A DNA stretch of 64,000 bases from positions 4,190,501-4,254,500 of the forward strand of contig CATNEN010000008.1 of the NCBI GenBank assembly GCA_950097015.1. Direction: 5' to 3'. Positions 1 through 11,612 of the stretch are shown piece by piece. Every line of letters starts with the position of its first letter. Position 1 is the first letter of the stretch. The notes under the pieces are model-generated. The model was not told where the DNA came from, searched no databases, and saw nothing but the letters and a program-made list of their open reading frames with translations. The translations under genes and the position numbers were made by a program. The DNA comes from Macrostomum hystrix (Eukaryota; Platyhelminthes; Macrostomidae).

Positions 1-754
1 CTCATTCCGACGAGGCGCGAGCTTCAGCATTGAGACTGCGGAGTTTTGCAATCACTGGCGCATGAGCCCGCTGCTGTATCCGGGACAGCGGCTGCGACAT
101 GCCAGCTTCGTCCTGACCAGTTCCGACTGGACGAATGAGGCACTTTTCAGGTCCGACTCAGCGTTCTCCTTTCACTGTGTCAACTGTGAGTCTGCGTCGA
201 ATCTATTTGCATACTGCTAATTTTTACCCATCATACTGGCCTGCCACGATTTTATGTGCCAGTGCGCTCGGTTTAAATAAAGTTCAGGTCAAAATTAATT
301 TTTTCAGACCACCCTTTGTGCCCGAGTCGGCGGTTGCGGCTCAGATCAAGCGACAGTGGCTACATCTGGTGCCAACCTGGCGGTCTGTGTCAGCTGGTGC
401 CGAGAGATTCGAACGCGACGGTGCTCAGAGAGCTGGCAGGGTTGAGCAGCGCACCAAACTCTGTCTCCCTTGAGTCTGCCTCTGATACTGGCTTCTTTCT
501 GTCAGTGGACGACCAACAGTGCCTTAAATTGAGCATTAAATACCCGAATCACGCTACGTTGAACACTAGGTCCACCTTAATGTTTACTTACGCCGCATCG
601 GGAGTCAATTGCAACAACCGTCGCCTCCTTCTACCTGATAGTAGGGCTCTTGTGGTGAATAAAAGTTTGAATTCAATGTGTCACCTCAAATCGATCGTTT
701 GGGAGCCGAGCAGCTTCGCCAGCGATTTGGTGTTGAGTCCGGTCTATCAACCAG
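1..754 (+). CDS. AbfB-like two-domain secreted protein, copy 1 (5′ truncated by window edge)
   Basis: Two exons are visible: 1–185 (3′ part of domain A) and 308–754 (domain B). Both junctions are phase 1 (exon A ends T|GTGAG, exon B opens after TTTTCAG). The domain A fragment carries the family signature FCNHWR, then LLYPGQRLRHASF and a final HCVNC cysteine pair. Domain B has SVSLESASDTGFFLSV, C-rich spacing and NRRLLLP. The pattern 'vSf.S…pgyyLsv….L….g…F…Asl' resembles AbfB (alpha-L-arabinofuranosidase B) beta-trefoil repeats; this is inferred from pattern alone. Exon B ends at CCAG|GTGAG. Reading on past that site gives only a few residues (LCC) before a stop, so either this is the C-terminus or a further exon follows. 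The start and signal peptide lie left of the window. Close paralogues follow at 3.6, 6.2, 10.3 and 15.9 kb. Confidence 0.7.
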
Positions 755-1560
755 GTGAGTTGTGCTGCTGAGCATCTCCACCTCCGTATGGCAAGGAGAA
801 CAGTATTGGTGAGTGCAGGTAAGTACGGTCGTCCTTTGAATTTCCATTTAATCATCAAAGCCCAGCATGTTCTACTTGCTCGCTAGTAGCATTGTACGAG
901 TCCAACGTCAAATTATATTGTAAATATTTCGTCAAGATTAATCCAGAAAGAGATTTTTTATCAACATCTGACTTCATTTGATTTTTTTCATTTGTTTATC
1001 TAAGAACAATGACTGTTATTAATCACAGAAAATATGCAAATATATGGTTACTAACATTTTCCTATGTCTTAAGCAAGACATTAAAAAAAGAATTAAAATC
1101 GAATGTGAAAACAAAGCAAAAAAATTCAGGAAGCTGTACAGAGAGACAACAAACAGCGAATGAACATTGTCTGAATTAAAAAGACACAGATAAGAAAAAG
1201 CTGCAGTCTTTGATATGGCAATATGTTTCTGTCTGGTCCCAACTGTTCTGGTTTGAGCTGGGAAACGGATTTTTCAAACATCCGTTTTGTGGATTTTCCT
1301 GTACTACCAACCTTACCTGGCTTTGCAGGGAGATGACTTTATGCTTTAATTCATAGCCATCACAATCCCCCATGCTGATTTTCTTTGTAGCTGAAGCTGG
1401 ATGCTCTGACAGTTTGACAAAATCGATCCCAACGAAGAACATGAATTGAAAAGATGGTTGAAATAGGCAAATCTAGTTGTATTCCAGTGTAGATTCCGTT
1501 GTAGGCACGCCAACAATATTTCTTGCACCTACGAGCGTTGATAGAGATAGAGACTACACC
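755..1560. other. Intergenic AT-rich stretch, no gene seen
   Basis: Between AbfB copy 1 and the repeat and mariner block. An AGGTAAGT at about 817 lies downstream of exon B as in the other copies. The rest is AT-rich, and I see no supported exon, RNA gene or repeat. Confidence 0.5.
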
Positions 1561-1562
1561 TA

Positions 1563-1697
1563 GACCATTTGAGCACAGTGTACAACCAGAGTCGCAGCCT
1601 CATCTGTTGCGCAGCGCTTCCGAAGGCTGTGTACAGCTTGTTCAGTCCATGGAACAGGCCGCAACACCCACCCTAATTCTGATCCTACAGTATTCGA
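1563..1697 (-). repeat. Fragment of tRNA-type SINE family 2
   Basis: This stretch (…CGCAGCGCTTCCGAAGGC, GTGTACAGCTTGTTCAGTCC, CACACCC-like) resembles the end of the SINE at 61.01–61.29 kb and a fragment at about 55.02 kb. The tRNA-like head is missing here, so it is probably a truncated copy. The mariner element begins directly beside it, which suggests the mariner inserted into or next to this SINE. Confidence 0.5.
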
Positions 1698-2917
1698 GGG
1701 CTGTCCCAAAAGTAAGTTTCGGTTATCGATAAAAGGTGAACAGTTTGAAGGAAAGTCTTAAAACTTTAACAGTAGTGAAAACTGGTCATAGTTACTCCAC
1801 AAATTTGCCGTCAAGGTCGACGCAATTTTACCAGCGCCGCACCCACGATTAAAAGGCAGCTTCGCAGCCGCCGGTTGCCAGATGCCCCAAAGCTGATGAA
1901 GCATTGTTGTTAATCTGCTCCACAGAGGCGAAGCGTTGACCGCGAAGGCTCTCCTTCATTCTGGGAAATATATAGAACTCCGCTGGAGCCAAATCAGATG
2001 AACAGCGTGGCTGTGCCAGGACCTCCCAGCTCCAGGACTCCAGGAGCTCCTCCACTCTTCTGGCGCGGTGCACAGGTGCGTTGTCGTGGTGAAAAATCAC
2101 GCCTTTCTCCAGCAAACCAGGCCGCATTTTCCTGATGGATGGCCTAAATTTTTGTTGCAGTACCCGTCGGTAATATTCTGCATTCACCTTGGTGCCGATT
2201 GGCACTGGCCAGTCCACCAGGACCTCATGGATATCAAAGAAGATGATGTGCATCACCTTCAAGGAGCTCTGCTTCCGTTGAACCTTCTAAGGACTCACTG
2301 ATCCCCTTGGAATCCACTGTGCTGACTGGCGCTTGAGCTCAGGATCCCACTCGTAGACCTCAGTCAGGAGATGAGGCACCCACTTTGCGAAGATCTTGTG
2401 CGTGTTCAGCTGCTCAGTAAGAAAGCGATGCACTGTGCTGTGAGGAATGTCCAGGAGGTCCTCGATCTCATTGCAAGTCAATCTGCTGTCAACAGTGACT
2501 GCATGTTTGACACGCTTGGCATTTGCATCAGTAGTGACTGTTATTGGCCTTTGTCTTAATCGACATCCTGCTTGAACTTCACGGACCCATTTCCGAACCG
2601 TTTGAATTGATGGACCATCTTCTTTCAGAACTTGTCCAAGCTCTTCATGAATCTCTGATGTTGATTTGCCAGCCAAAACTGAAAACTTGATGTTTCTGAC
2701 GTCGCATCTTGTGAACGAAGCCGTAGTGGCCATCTTTGCAAACAAAGCTGTGTTTAACTTGATGCCCTGCAGCTTTTGAGACTGAATTTGCTTTCAAATT
2801 TGTGGTGCTCTATGCCATGGATATATGCGAGCTAGATTCAGGAATAACGAACCGCGTTTGCCAAAAATTTGCCTAAGAAAATGCATACTAAAGCGAAACT
2901 TATTTTTGGGATAGCCC
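1698..2917 (-). mobile_element. Mariner-like DNA transposon (defective)
   Basis: Imperfect terminal inverted repeats are visible: the left end reads GGGCTGTCCCAAAAGTAAGT (1698) and the right end, inverted, reads GGGCTATCCCAAAAATAAGT (ending 2917). The length of about 1.22 kb is typical of mariner. The right flank has the expected TA (2918–2919); the left flank has GA, so the target duplication has decayed by one base. The transposase remnant inside is on the − strand. A SINE starts less than 20 bp to the right. Confidence 0.85.
1849..2745 (-). pseudogene. Mariner transposase pseudogene
   Basis: One reading frame on the − strand runs from ATG 2745 with an N-terminal helix-turn-helix region (NIKFSVLAGKS…, SIQTVRKWVR), then the linker WVPHLLTE. 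It then jumps straight to EWDPELKRQS, so about 40 residues are missing, including the first catalytic Asp (family motif TGDE). A TAG at 2287–2289 interrupts the frame, which reopens as KVMHIIFFD, then HHDNAPVHRA (second catalytic Asp) and SSDLAPAEF. At the spacing of the third D in D,D34D this copy has Glu. The internal deletion, stop codon and altered third residue show it is inactive. Confidence 0.85.
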
Positions 2918-2933
2918 TAGTAAAGGTGGTACC

Positions 2934-3296
2934 TGGGGGTCGGTGGCAGAGCAGTCTAACGCGTTTGCCTCTCGCACCAAGGTCCCTAAGTTCGATTCCA
3001 CGGCGAGGCCACATTCATTTGGGGCGCAGCCGCGGAGAGAAGGCTTGGGGGCTTGTCGTGCAATTTACGCCCTTGTGGGCCAACCTCCAAGGCACAGTGA
3101 GAGTGTACACTGCCTGACGATGAGAAAGTCAGGGCAGATGTACACACCTGTGTGAGCGTGTGCCTGCGTACGGTATCTGTGTGCGTGTGTGCTCAGGAGT
3201 CAGCGAAATGGGCAGAATTGCCTCCTCGCTGGCTGCGGGTCTAGTGTCACCAAATTATGTGCCACTGCCCGCAGCCCTTCTGCAATTATTATTAAG
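2934..3296 (+). mobile_element. SINE family 1, tRNA-derived, full-length copy
   Basis: The 5′ head resembles a Leu/Ser-type tRNA: box A-like GTGGCAGAGCAGTCTAACGC, then box B-like AGTTCGATTCC. A conserved body follows (…CAGGGCAGATGTACACACCT, …GGGCAGAATTGCCTCCTCGC) and the copy ends in TGCAATTATTATTAA, a short (ATT)n tail. At least four more copies occur in this window (4.33, 11.24, 14.97, 29.27 kb) in both orientations. Box B and the lack of a cloverleaf-length stop argue for a SINE, not a tRNA gene. Confidence 0.85.
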
Positions 3297-3615
3297 GTGG
3301 TACCTATTTTTCACTTGTTGGTACCCTTATGCTACCCTCTCGGCCAAATGTCGTAAGTTATAATCCCTTCCGCTAACGAGCATATGTGATATTCTGAGCA
3401 GTACAACAATGAACAGTTAAAGGTTGGTAAAAGCTATAAAACAAGACCGGATATAATGCGCCACCAGCCAATGGGAGTCGGACGAGCGACCAATAGGGCG
3501 CGGAGAAATCGCTGCTGCAGGTCTGATCCATTGTATTTTTTTCTAACCAAAATCTCCCAGCTTTATATTGCAGCACCAAGACGTCAAGCACTGAATGATT
3601 GGCTGCTCCCAGGCA

Positions 3616-5252
3616 ATGTCCACACTACTTCAGCTTCTGCTCATGGTGGGCCTCGCGTTCAGCCCCACTACAGTGCAATGTAAGAAAATGATAATTCATT
3701 GTAAAACAGCAATCATGCATGAAAGTCGATGTAATCAATTTGTTTAAATACTACAGGCCAGAACATCACCTGCATTAACTTTATAATCATTTTCTACGGA
3801 CCATTTTCTTACAACTTCTGGAAAATTGACGCCAATTCAAGAGTTCTTCACTCACGGTCAGCCGCCGACTCACCGCTACAGATGCGGTTGGAGGCAGCCC
3901 TTGATGGCACAGCGAACGCAGTGTCTTTTGCAGACGCACAGAGACGCGGCTACTATTTTCACCTGTCCGGTACGGCGTTGTACGTCACCCAGAATGACAA
4001 CACGATCGCTTTCAGGGAGTCAGCCAGCTTCAGAATTAGGGCGTCGGAGTTCTGCAATCACTGGCGCATCAGTCCCGTGCAGTATCCGAGCCAGGTGATC
4101 CGGCACCAGAACACTTACCTGACAAGATCCGAATGGTCCACAGATTCTCTACTACTCTCAGATTCTTCTTTATCCTTCCACTGTGTCAACTGTAAGTCAG
4201 ATTGCATACAGCAATACTTCATTGGTGCACGCTACAGATGTCTATGGACCAAAGTTATGGGGCAGTTTAGCTAGGCGGAGGGGGTCAGTGGCATTGGCAG
4301 TGGCATTGTTTGCTAAGGTTTAGAATTCTATGCAGAGCGGTCTAACACGTTTGCCTATCGCACCAAGGTCCCTGAGCTCGAATCCGCAGCGAGGCCACAT
4401 TAATTTGGGGCGCAGCAGCGGAGAGAAATTTGTCGTGCAATTTACGCCCTTGACGGGCAACCTCTAAGGCACAGTGAAAGCGCACACTGCCTAACGACGA
4501 GAAAGTCAGGGCAGATGTACACACCTGTGTGAGCATGTGCCTGCGTATGGTATCTGTGTGCGTGTGGGCTCAGGAGTCAATGAAATGGGCAGAATTGCCT
4601 CCTCGCTGGCAGCCGGTCTATTGTCACTAAACGATGTGCCATTGCTTGCAGCCCTCCTGAAATTGTTTTTATTAATAGCTAGGTAGATATATCATTTCGT
4701 GGCCATAGATATTCCAGGCCTTGATAGGTAGACACCAATATACCCCGCCAGAATAAAACCACAGCTTCGCAGTGTTTCCCACAGCTTGGGCTAGTTCTGC
4801 TCCTGTTTCAGACACCAGCATCTGCTCAGGCCAGCGACTGCTCCTGAAGGCGACAAGCAGCAACTCGTACATATCGTGCTCAGCTAATCTATCGTGTCTG
4901 CTAACGCCTTACGAATCAGAGGCAACAGTGCTCTATGATCAGGCGGGCCTGAGCAGCCTGCCGAGCTCTGTGTCCTTCCGCTCATCCGACTATCCCGGCT
5001 ACTACCTGTCCGTGGACTCTCAGTGCCTCAAGCTGATGCCATCAGCTGGCAGTTCAGCGTTCAACATCAGCGCCTCCCTGAGACTGACCTTCGCAGCGTC
5101 GGGCGTCGACTGCGGCGATCGTCGCCTCCTGCTGCCAGGGCTCAGCAGCAGCGTGCTGACTATTCCGGGCTATGGATGTGCGATCAACTCGGTCATCTGG
5201 AATTCTGAGAGCTACACTACCTACACGCAGTTTAATTTAGTCTGTTTGCCAG
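3616..5252 (+). CDS. AbfB-like two-domain secreted protein, copy 2
   Basis: Three exons: 3616–3679 (signal peptide), 3757–4191 (domain A), 4812–5252 (domain B), all joined in phase 1. The first exon codes for a hydrophobic leader beginning MSTLLQLLLMVGLAF and is spliced at T|GTAAG. Domain A starts QNITC and has SPLQMRLEAALDGT, AVSFADAQRR, FCNHWRISP and HCVNC. Domain B has SVSFRSSDYPGYYLSV, SAFNISASLRLTF and DRRLLLPG, and ends VCLP at G|GTGAG. The SFRSSDYPGYYL motif is the best reason for calling the repeats AbfB-like; secretion is inferred from the leader and paired cysteines. Intron 2 holds a SINE (4330–4676). Reading on after exon B gives a short unconserved tail with a stop at 5306–5308; a further exon is possible. 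Confidence 0.75.
4330..4676 (+). mobile_element. SINE family 1 copy in intron 2 of AbfB copy 2
   Basis: It lacks only the extreme 5′ end. Box A-like TGCAGAGCGGTCTAACACG, box B-like GAGCTCGAATCC, the shared body GTACACACCTGTGTGAGC and a T-rich/ATT tail match the copy at 2.93 kb. Confidence 0.85.
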
Positions 5253-6237
5253 GTGAGACAGAGGTGTGCAAATTTTCTAATAATAAAAATCAAGACGCTT
5301 GCATGTAAGGTGCTACTAAAAGAGGTAAGTAAATGACGGTGAGGATACAAACATTACCTGTTCTGTTGTTTCTGCATTGAGAAAGCTTCCGTAAACGATG
5401 AAACAAAAAATCCTTGGCTGTCTATTGTGTGAATCTATTGTACAAGTACACATGTGCCTCATCATAATGAGACTGCATGCAATTAGACTTTTACGCTTGA
5501 ACTGTTAAGTCTTCTAACCAATTGGTTAATGCTTAACAGTATGAAACATCCGTCACTAAAAGCTAAAATGCTTCATTCTAATTCAAGCAGTCTACTAATT
5601 GTTCACGGTTGATGAAAGGCTTGTCGCAAAATGCGGCTACAAATTTATGCTTCAATACATAAATTAGAAAATTATATCAGTGTACGATTTTCCAAAACAT
5701 TTATCCATTTTCTCGATGATATTAACTTGACAGAATAAATAAACATCTCTCGTTTGACAATCAATTAACTCAATAATGATGGCATTTCGAGCGGTCCATT
5801 ACCGATTTGCCAACTTCATCAAGGCTTTTTATAAAAACGGCACGTGTTAAAATTCGATTTATTTGACAATGCGCAAGTTGTCGATGAGTACTGAAGTGGA
5901 GTGAGAACATTGCAGCAAACCATGAATTTGGAATGTTTAACAAACTTATTTCAACAAAGAAATTCTTTACCAAGGAGTACCGTTGCTTTTCATTTGTTTG
6001 ATGTCAAGCTTCATGAAAAATTCATGGCTTCTTTTCAAACCCACTGCCTCCAAAACTTCAAGCTTTGAAAAGACGTCCCGTTACAATGCCAAGGCGACTG
6101 TCCCACAACCAAATAGAAGCCAACAGCTGCTGGGATTCACACAGACCATCTGCCTCAGAGGAGAACGATAATGAGGAAATTTAAACTGCCTCTGGAATGA
6201 AAGCTACTCAAACTATTTCTCAGTCCATCTAGCCAGA
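5253..6237 (+). other. Downstream region of AbfB copy 2, AT-rich
   Basis: An AGGTAAGT at about 5324 lies some 70 nt after the domain B donor, as in copies 1, 3 and 5. No further exon can be supported before the next signal-peptide exon at 6238. No array is present. Confidence 0.45.
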
Positions 6238-7370
6238 ATGACTGAGTTATCCCTAGCTCGGCTTAGACAACTGCTCGTTGTCTGCGTAGCGCTGACAGCA
6301 CTTGGAGTTTCAGGTGAGGCTGAATTAACTCCCTGATCCCTGGTGTCATTTACTAGAAGTACTTGAAAAGTGTCATGCTTTGTAAAATAAAACAATTATT
6401 CATTCAGGACAAAACATCACATGCGACACCTTCATGATGATGGCCTACGGACCAGACTCAAACCGATTCTTCTCATACGACTCGAACTCAAGAGTGATCA
6501 TCTCACAGTTGTCAACCGACTCGCCGCTGCAGATGAGGCTCGAAGCCGCACTGGATGGAACTTCCACCGCTGTGTCCTTCGCCGACGCACTGAGGCCGAA
6601 TTTCTACCTTTTCATGAATGGCCAGCAGCTGCACGTGTCGCAGACTGACAATTCGACCTCATTCCGACGAGGCGCAAGCTTCAGCATTGAGACTGCGGAG
6701 TTTTGCAATCACTGGCGCATCAGCCCGCTGCTGTATCCGGGACAGCGGCTGCGACATGCCAGCTTCGTCCTGACCAGTTCCGACTGGTCGAATGGGGCAC
6801 TTTTCAGGTCCGACTCAGCGTTTTCGTTTCACTGCACCGACTGTGAGTAGACCAGCAAAGCTCTTTTATCGTAGAATACGGAATAAAAAAGTGTAAAAAG
6901 CCTGCGTTCCAAAAACACCGCAGACATTCCACTCTGCCCATCGAGAAGGCTTCGCATGTTGAATGTTAAAAGCTGGACCTACCTGGTGTGCTCAACCGCG
7001 AGCTGCGATCGGACGGCAGCCGCATCGAGTGCCACGGTGTTTATTGAGCAGGCGGGCCTGAGCCGCGCGCCAAACACAATGTCCTTCCAGTCGGCCAATC
7101 AGTCAAATCAATTTCTCTACTTATCCGGTCACTGCTTCTTGTTGGCACCATCGACAGGCAATTCGGCATTCAACAGCGGCGCCAGCCTGCGACCGGCCTA
7201 CGCTGCGGCTGGCTCCGAGTGCAGCGAGCGACGCCTCCTGCTGCCAATGATCAGCGGTGCCGTGCTGGACTTCGTGGCTGGCGCCAGCTGCAGAATCACT
7301 TACGCCACCTGGAATCGAGCTACGAGTATTTACTCGAATTATCCCACTATACAACTAGAGTGTGAACCAG
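6238..7370 (+). CDS. AbfB-like two-domain secreted protein, copy 3
   Basis: Three exons: 6238–6313, 6408–6842, 6924–7370, all joined in phase 1. Exon 1 starts MTELSLARLRQLLVVCVALT, a clear signal peptide ending …GVSG. Domain A begins QNITCDTF and includes FSYDSNSRVIISQLS, SPLQMRLEAALDG, FYLFMNGQQLHVSQTDN, FCNHWRISP and HCTDC. Domain B begins after ACCGCAG with YIPLCPSRRLR, matching copy 1, and continues TMSFQSANQS, SAFNSGASLRPAY and ERRLLLP. The introns are very short (94 and 81 nt). Domain A is nearly identical to copies 1 and 5, so these are recent duplicates or have undergone gene conversion. The donor at 7371 (GTGAGTT) is followed by AGGTAAGT about 73 nt later. Confidence 0.78.
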
Positions 7371-8004
7371 GTGAGTTGGCAATTCTTGTCAGTAGAAAAC
7401 CTCTGAACAATACATACGGCGCGTGCAGTTAGGAAGCTGAAAGGTAAGTTGAAGGGTAATTTATTATCATAAAAGTATCGGCATTTATTAGTGCCGTTTT
7501 CCTTCGATAATTTTGTTCCACGTCCTAATTGACTCACTACTAGCACAAGTAATATGCATGGCTTCGCGGTGGTTTTAATTACTTTTCCCGATAGAAAATG
7601 CCTGGCTAGAATATTGTGTTTGAGTAGGTGATGTACCTTCTGGCCAGGATGTCTGGGATTCGAGTCTCAGCCCAAAGGGGGGAAATGCGTCCTTAACAGT
7701 AGAAATACCACGGGGTATTTCAAATCGTTGCCTACTTCCCAATACCTGCCAAACCGAATGACCGATTTTCGTGAAAGTCCACCATATGGATTTAAATTTT
7801 CCGCCCTTTTCGATGAACTAAGTTTCCAAGCCGTCCGAAGTCAGCATCGGCGAGATATTCAGCGATTTTTGCCGAAGACTGGGTTTTTGACTGGGCTAGT
7901 GTCATTTCCATCGATAATTTATTAGCTATCTTTGTGATCCAGTCAAACTTTAAGGACCAATATAGTCTAGCCAGCTGCATCCAATAGACGATCGAAAGTG
8001 ACTG
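7371..8004. repeat. Intergenic, includes dispersed repeat fragment (7690–7815)
   Basis: 7690–7815 shares sequence with 15.34–15.50 kb: both have a GTTGCCTACTTC-like stretch, then CCGAAT/CCGATTATCG and GTGAAAGTCCACCATATGGA. A short palindrome around 7705–7720 (AAATACCACGGGGTATTT) recurs as AAATACCCCGTGG near 15508. The motif ACAGTAGAA.TACCA at 7697 recurs at 29.63 kb and, inverted, at 55.15 kb. Family unknown; the rest of the interval shows no gene. Confidence 0.5.
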
Positions 8005-8013
8005 TCAATAACC

Positions 8014-10063
8014 TTGTCTCCTTGTCACTCTCCTTGTCATTCTCCTTGTCACTCTCCTTGTAATTCTCCTTGTCACTCTCCTTGTCACTCTCCTTGTAAT
8101 TCTCCTTGTCACTCTCCTTGTCACTCTCTTTGTCACTTTCCTTGTCACTCTGCTTCTCACTTTACTTGTCACACTCCTTGTCACTCTCATTGCCACTCTC
8201 CTTGTCACTCTCCTTGTCACTCTCCTTGTAACTCTCCTTGTCACTCACCTTGTCACTCTCCTTGTCACTCTCATAGTCACTCTCCTTGTCGCTCTTCTTG
8301 TCTCTCTCCTTGTCACTCTCCTTGTCACTCTCCTTGTAACTCTCCTTGTCACTCACCTTGTCACTCTCCTTGTCACTCTCATAGTCACTCTCCTTGTCGC
8401 TCTTCTTGTCTCTCTCCTTGTCACTCTCCTTGTCACTCTCCTTGTAACTCTCCTTGTCACTCACCTTGTCACTCTCCTTGTCACTCTCATAGTCACTCTC
8501 CTTGTCGCTCTTCTTGTCTCTCTCCTTGTAACTCTCCTTGTCACTCACCTTGTCACTCTCCTTGTCACTCTCCTTGTCACTCTCTTTGTCACTTTCCTTG
8601 TCACTCTGCTTCTCGCTTTACTTGTCACACTCCTTGTCACTCTCCTTGTAATTCTCCTTGTCACTCTCCTTGTCACTCTCTTTGTCACTTTCCTTGTCAC
8701 TCTGCTTCTCACTTTACTTGTCACACTCCTTGTCACTCTCATTGCCACTCTCCTTGTCACTCTCCTTGTCACTCTCCTTGTCACTCACCTTGTCACTCTC
8801 CTTTTCACTCTCATAGTCACTCTCCTTGTCGCTCTTCTTGTCACTCTCCTTGTAACTCTCCTTGTCACTCACCTTGTCACTCTCCTTGTCACTCTCCTTG
8901 TCACTCTCTTTGTCACTTTCCTTGTCACTCTGCTTCTCGCTTTACTTGTAACTCCCCTTGTCACTCACTTTGTCACTCTCCTTGTCACTCTCATAGTCAC
9001 TCTCCTTGTCGCTCTTCTTGTCTCTCTCCTTGTAACTCTCCTTGTCACTCACCTTGTCACTCTCCTTGTCACTCTCCTTGTCACTCTCTTTGTCACTTTC
9101 CTTGTCACTCTGCTTCTCGCTTTACTTGTCACACTCCTTGTCACTCTCCTTGTAATTCTCCTTGTCACTCTCCTTGTCACTCTCTTTGCCACTCTCCTTG
9201 TCACTCTCCTTGTCACTCTCCTTGTCACTCACCTTGTCACTCTCCTTTTCACTCTCATAGTCACTCTCCTTGTCGCTCTTCTTGTCACTCTCCTTGTAAC
9301 TCTCCTTTTCACTCTCATAGTCACTCTCCTTGTCGCTCTTCTTGTCACTCTCCTTGTAACTCTCCTTGTCACTCACCTTGTCACTCTCCTTGTCACTCTC
9401 CTTGTCACTCTCTTTGTCACTTTCCTTGTCACTCTGCTTCTCGCTTTACTTGTAACTCCCCTTGTCACTCACTTTGTCACTCTCCTTGTCACTCTCATAG
9501 TCACTCTCCTTGTCGCTCTTCTTGTCTCTCTCCTTGTAACTCTCCTTGTCACTCACCTTGTCACTCTCCTTGTCACTCTCCTTGTCACTCTCTTTGTCAC
9601 TTTCCTTGTCACTCTGCTTCTCGCTTTACTTGTCACACTCCTTGTCAATCTCCTTGTAATTCTCCTTGTCACTCTCCTTGTCACTCTCTTTGTCACTTTC
9701 CTTGTCACTCTGCTTCTCACTTTACTTGTCACACTCCTTGTCACTCTCATTGCCACTCTCCTTGTCACTCTCCTTGTCACTCTCCTTGTCACTCACCTTG
9801 TCACTCTCCTTTTCACTCTCATAGTCACTCTCCTTGTCGCTCTTCTTGTCACTCTCCTTGTAACTCTCCTTGTCACTCACCTTGTCACTCTCCTTGTCAC
9901 TCTCCTTGTCACTCTCTTTGTCACTTTCCTTGTCACTCTGCTTCTCGCTTTACTTGTAACTTCCCTTGTCACTCACTTTGTCACTCTCCTTGTCACTCTC
10001 ATAGTCACTCTCCTTTTCACTCTCCTTTTCAATCTCCTTGTCACTCTCCTTATCACTCTACAT
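8014..10063. repeat. 2-kb minisatellite of 12-bp units (TCTCCTTGTCAC type)
   Basis: Uninterrupted tandem array of 12-bp monomers with variants (…TTGTAAC, …TCATAGTCAC, …TTCTTGTCGC, …CTGCTTCTCGC). Variant monomers recur in the same order, so there is a higher-order structure. Because 12 is divisible by 3, frames stay open on both strands and give artificial ORFs rich in Cys-His-Ser or Asp-Lys-Glu-Ser. It separates AbfB copies 3 and 4. Confidence 0.95.
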
Positions 10064-11239
10064 GCATACAAGCATGCTGCAATCTGATTCTGATTGGAGA
10101 TAAACACTGTCCAGGGATTTCATTGGAGTCAACACTGTCCAATCAGGTAGGCACCCACCATTGTCTAAAACTACCTGTGCGTGAATCGACCTAATATTCG
10201 GTTGCTCATGTCATATTCAAGTTGCAGAATCAAAAACATATTGCTAAGGCCGTAGGCAACATCACCGGCTAAACCAAATGGCTTTTAGCATACAATCAGG
10301 TGTCTTCTTGATGCTGATGCTTTCTGAAGTGTACTCAGGTGAGAGTCCAGGATTGCTCAAAGTCAGTGCCAGATGCTTTGTCATAGATCTTGCGCGAATA
10401 ACAATGAGAAAAATAGTTTCAGAACAAAGCTTCAACTGCAGCAGCAGCTTCATCTTCATGCCGTATGGACCCTACTTAAACTACTTCTACGCCTACGACT
10501 CGGCTAATCGAGTTCTCATTTCCAAGTCCACGAGCAACACGCTGCTGCAGATGCGGCTGGAGGCAGCTCTTGATGGCACGGTGAGTGCCGTCTCTATCGC
10601 AGACGCTCAAAGACCTGACTACTATTTTCGCCTGTCTGGGACTAGTTTCTACGTGTCTAGGACAGACAACACGGCCGCATTCAGGCAGTCAGCCAGCTTC
10701 AGAATCCGCTCAGCAGAGTTTTGCAATCACTGGCGCCTCAGTCCCGTGCAGTATCCGAGCCAGGTCATCCGGCACCAGAGTTATTACCTGACGAGATCTG
10801 AATGGTCCACCAATGCCCTGCTGATGTCAGACTCGGCCGTTTCCTGTCACTGCGTCGATTGTGAGTAGACACCTGACCACTTACAGCCACTTTGTACCCA
10901 ACAAATCGACAATGAAATCTCTAATCACTATAGCTCGCATTGGCCATGGCTAAAGGACAGGTGTAGTTTTAGTTTTCCACTCAAGCGGAAATGAGAACCT
11001 GTGGCCCGTCACTGTCTGGGGATTATCGCACAAAAGACATCCTCATCTGCTGCTGATCTGCCAAATCCGGCTAGCCTCGACAATGGCATGACCTGCTTGA
11101 CTCGGATCAGGCAGACAAGGCTCAGAGAATTCTAATTAATTCCAGGAATTCATGACAGAGAAAATTTTTAATATTTCCTTTCGATATGACTGCCTTCTGA
11201 CTTGGCTCTTGTACTTTTATAACTGTGAAAGAATGTTTG

Positions 11240-11445
11240 CAATAATAATAATTGCAGAATGGCTGTGGGAAATGGCATATCATTTGGTGACACTAGACCT
11301 ACTGCCAGCGAGGAGGCAATTCTGCCCATTTCGCTGACTCCTGAGCACACACGTACTCAAATGAATGTGGCCTTACCGAGGAATCGAGCTCAGGGACCTT
11401 GGTGGGAGAGGCAAACACGTTAATCGCTCTGTCACCGACCCCCGT
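11240..11445 (-). mobile_element. SINE family 1, internally deleted copy
   Basis: Inverted relative to the 2.93-kb copy. The (ATT)n tail is at 11245, the body TGCCAGCGAGGAGGCAATTC is present, then sequence jumps directly to the tRNA-like head (GCTCAGGGACCTTGGTG…). About 150 bp of the middle is missing. It lies in intron 2 of AbfB copy 4. Confidence 0.8.
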
Positions 11446-11448
11446 AAG

Positions 11449-11612
11449 ATGAGTAACGAACATTAGTAACGAACATTAGTAACGAACATTAGTAACGAAC
11501 ATTAGTAACGAACATTAGTAACGAACATTAGTAACGAACATTAGTAACGAACATTAGTAACGAACATTAGTAACGAACATTAGTAACGAACATTAGTAAC
11601 GAACATTAGTAC
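11449..11612. repeat. 13-bp minisatellite (GTAACGAACATTA)
   Basis: About twelve near-perfect tandem units directly beside the SINE head. They may have arisen from the sequence at the SINE insertion border. Confidence 0.95.

Noticed and set aside
2934-3010. A tRNA gene with boxes A and B
   Set aside because: No complete cloverleaf, and the same sequence continues into a repeated body and ATT tail in five places, so it is a SINE head.
8014-10194. A 726-codon + strand ORF (CHSPCHSP… repeats) and matching − strand ORFs
   Set aside because: Created by a 12-bp satellite that stays open in several frames on both strands; no start context, leader or conserved unique domain.
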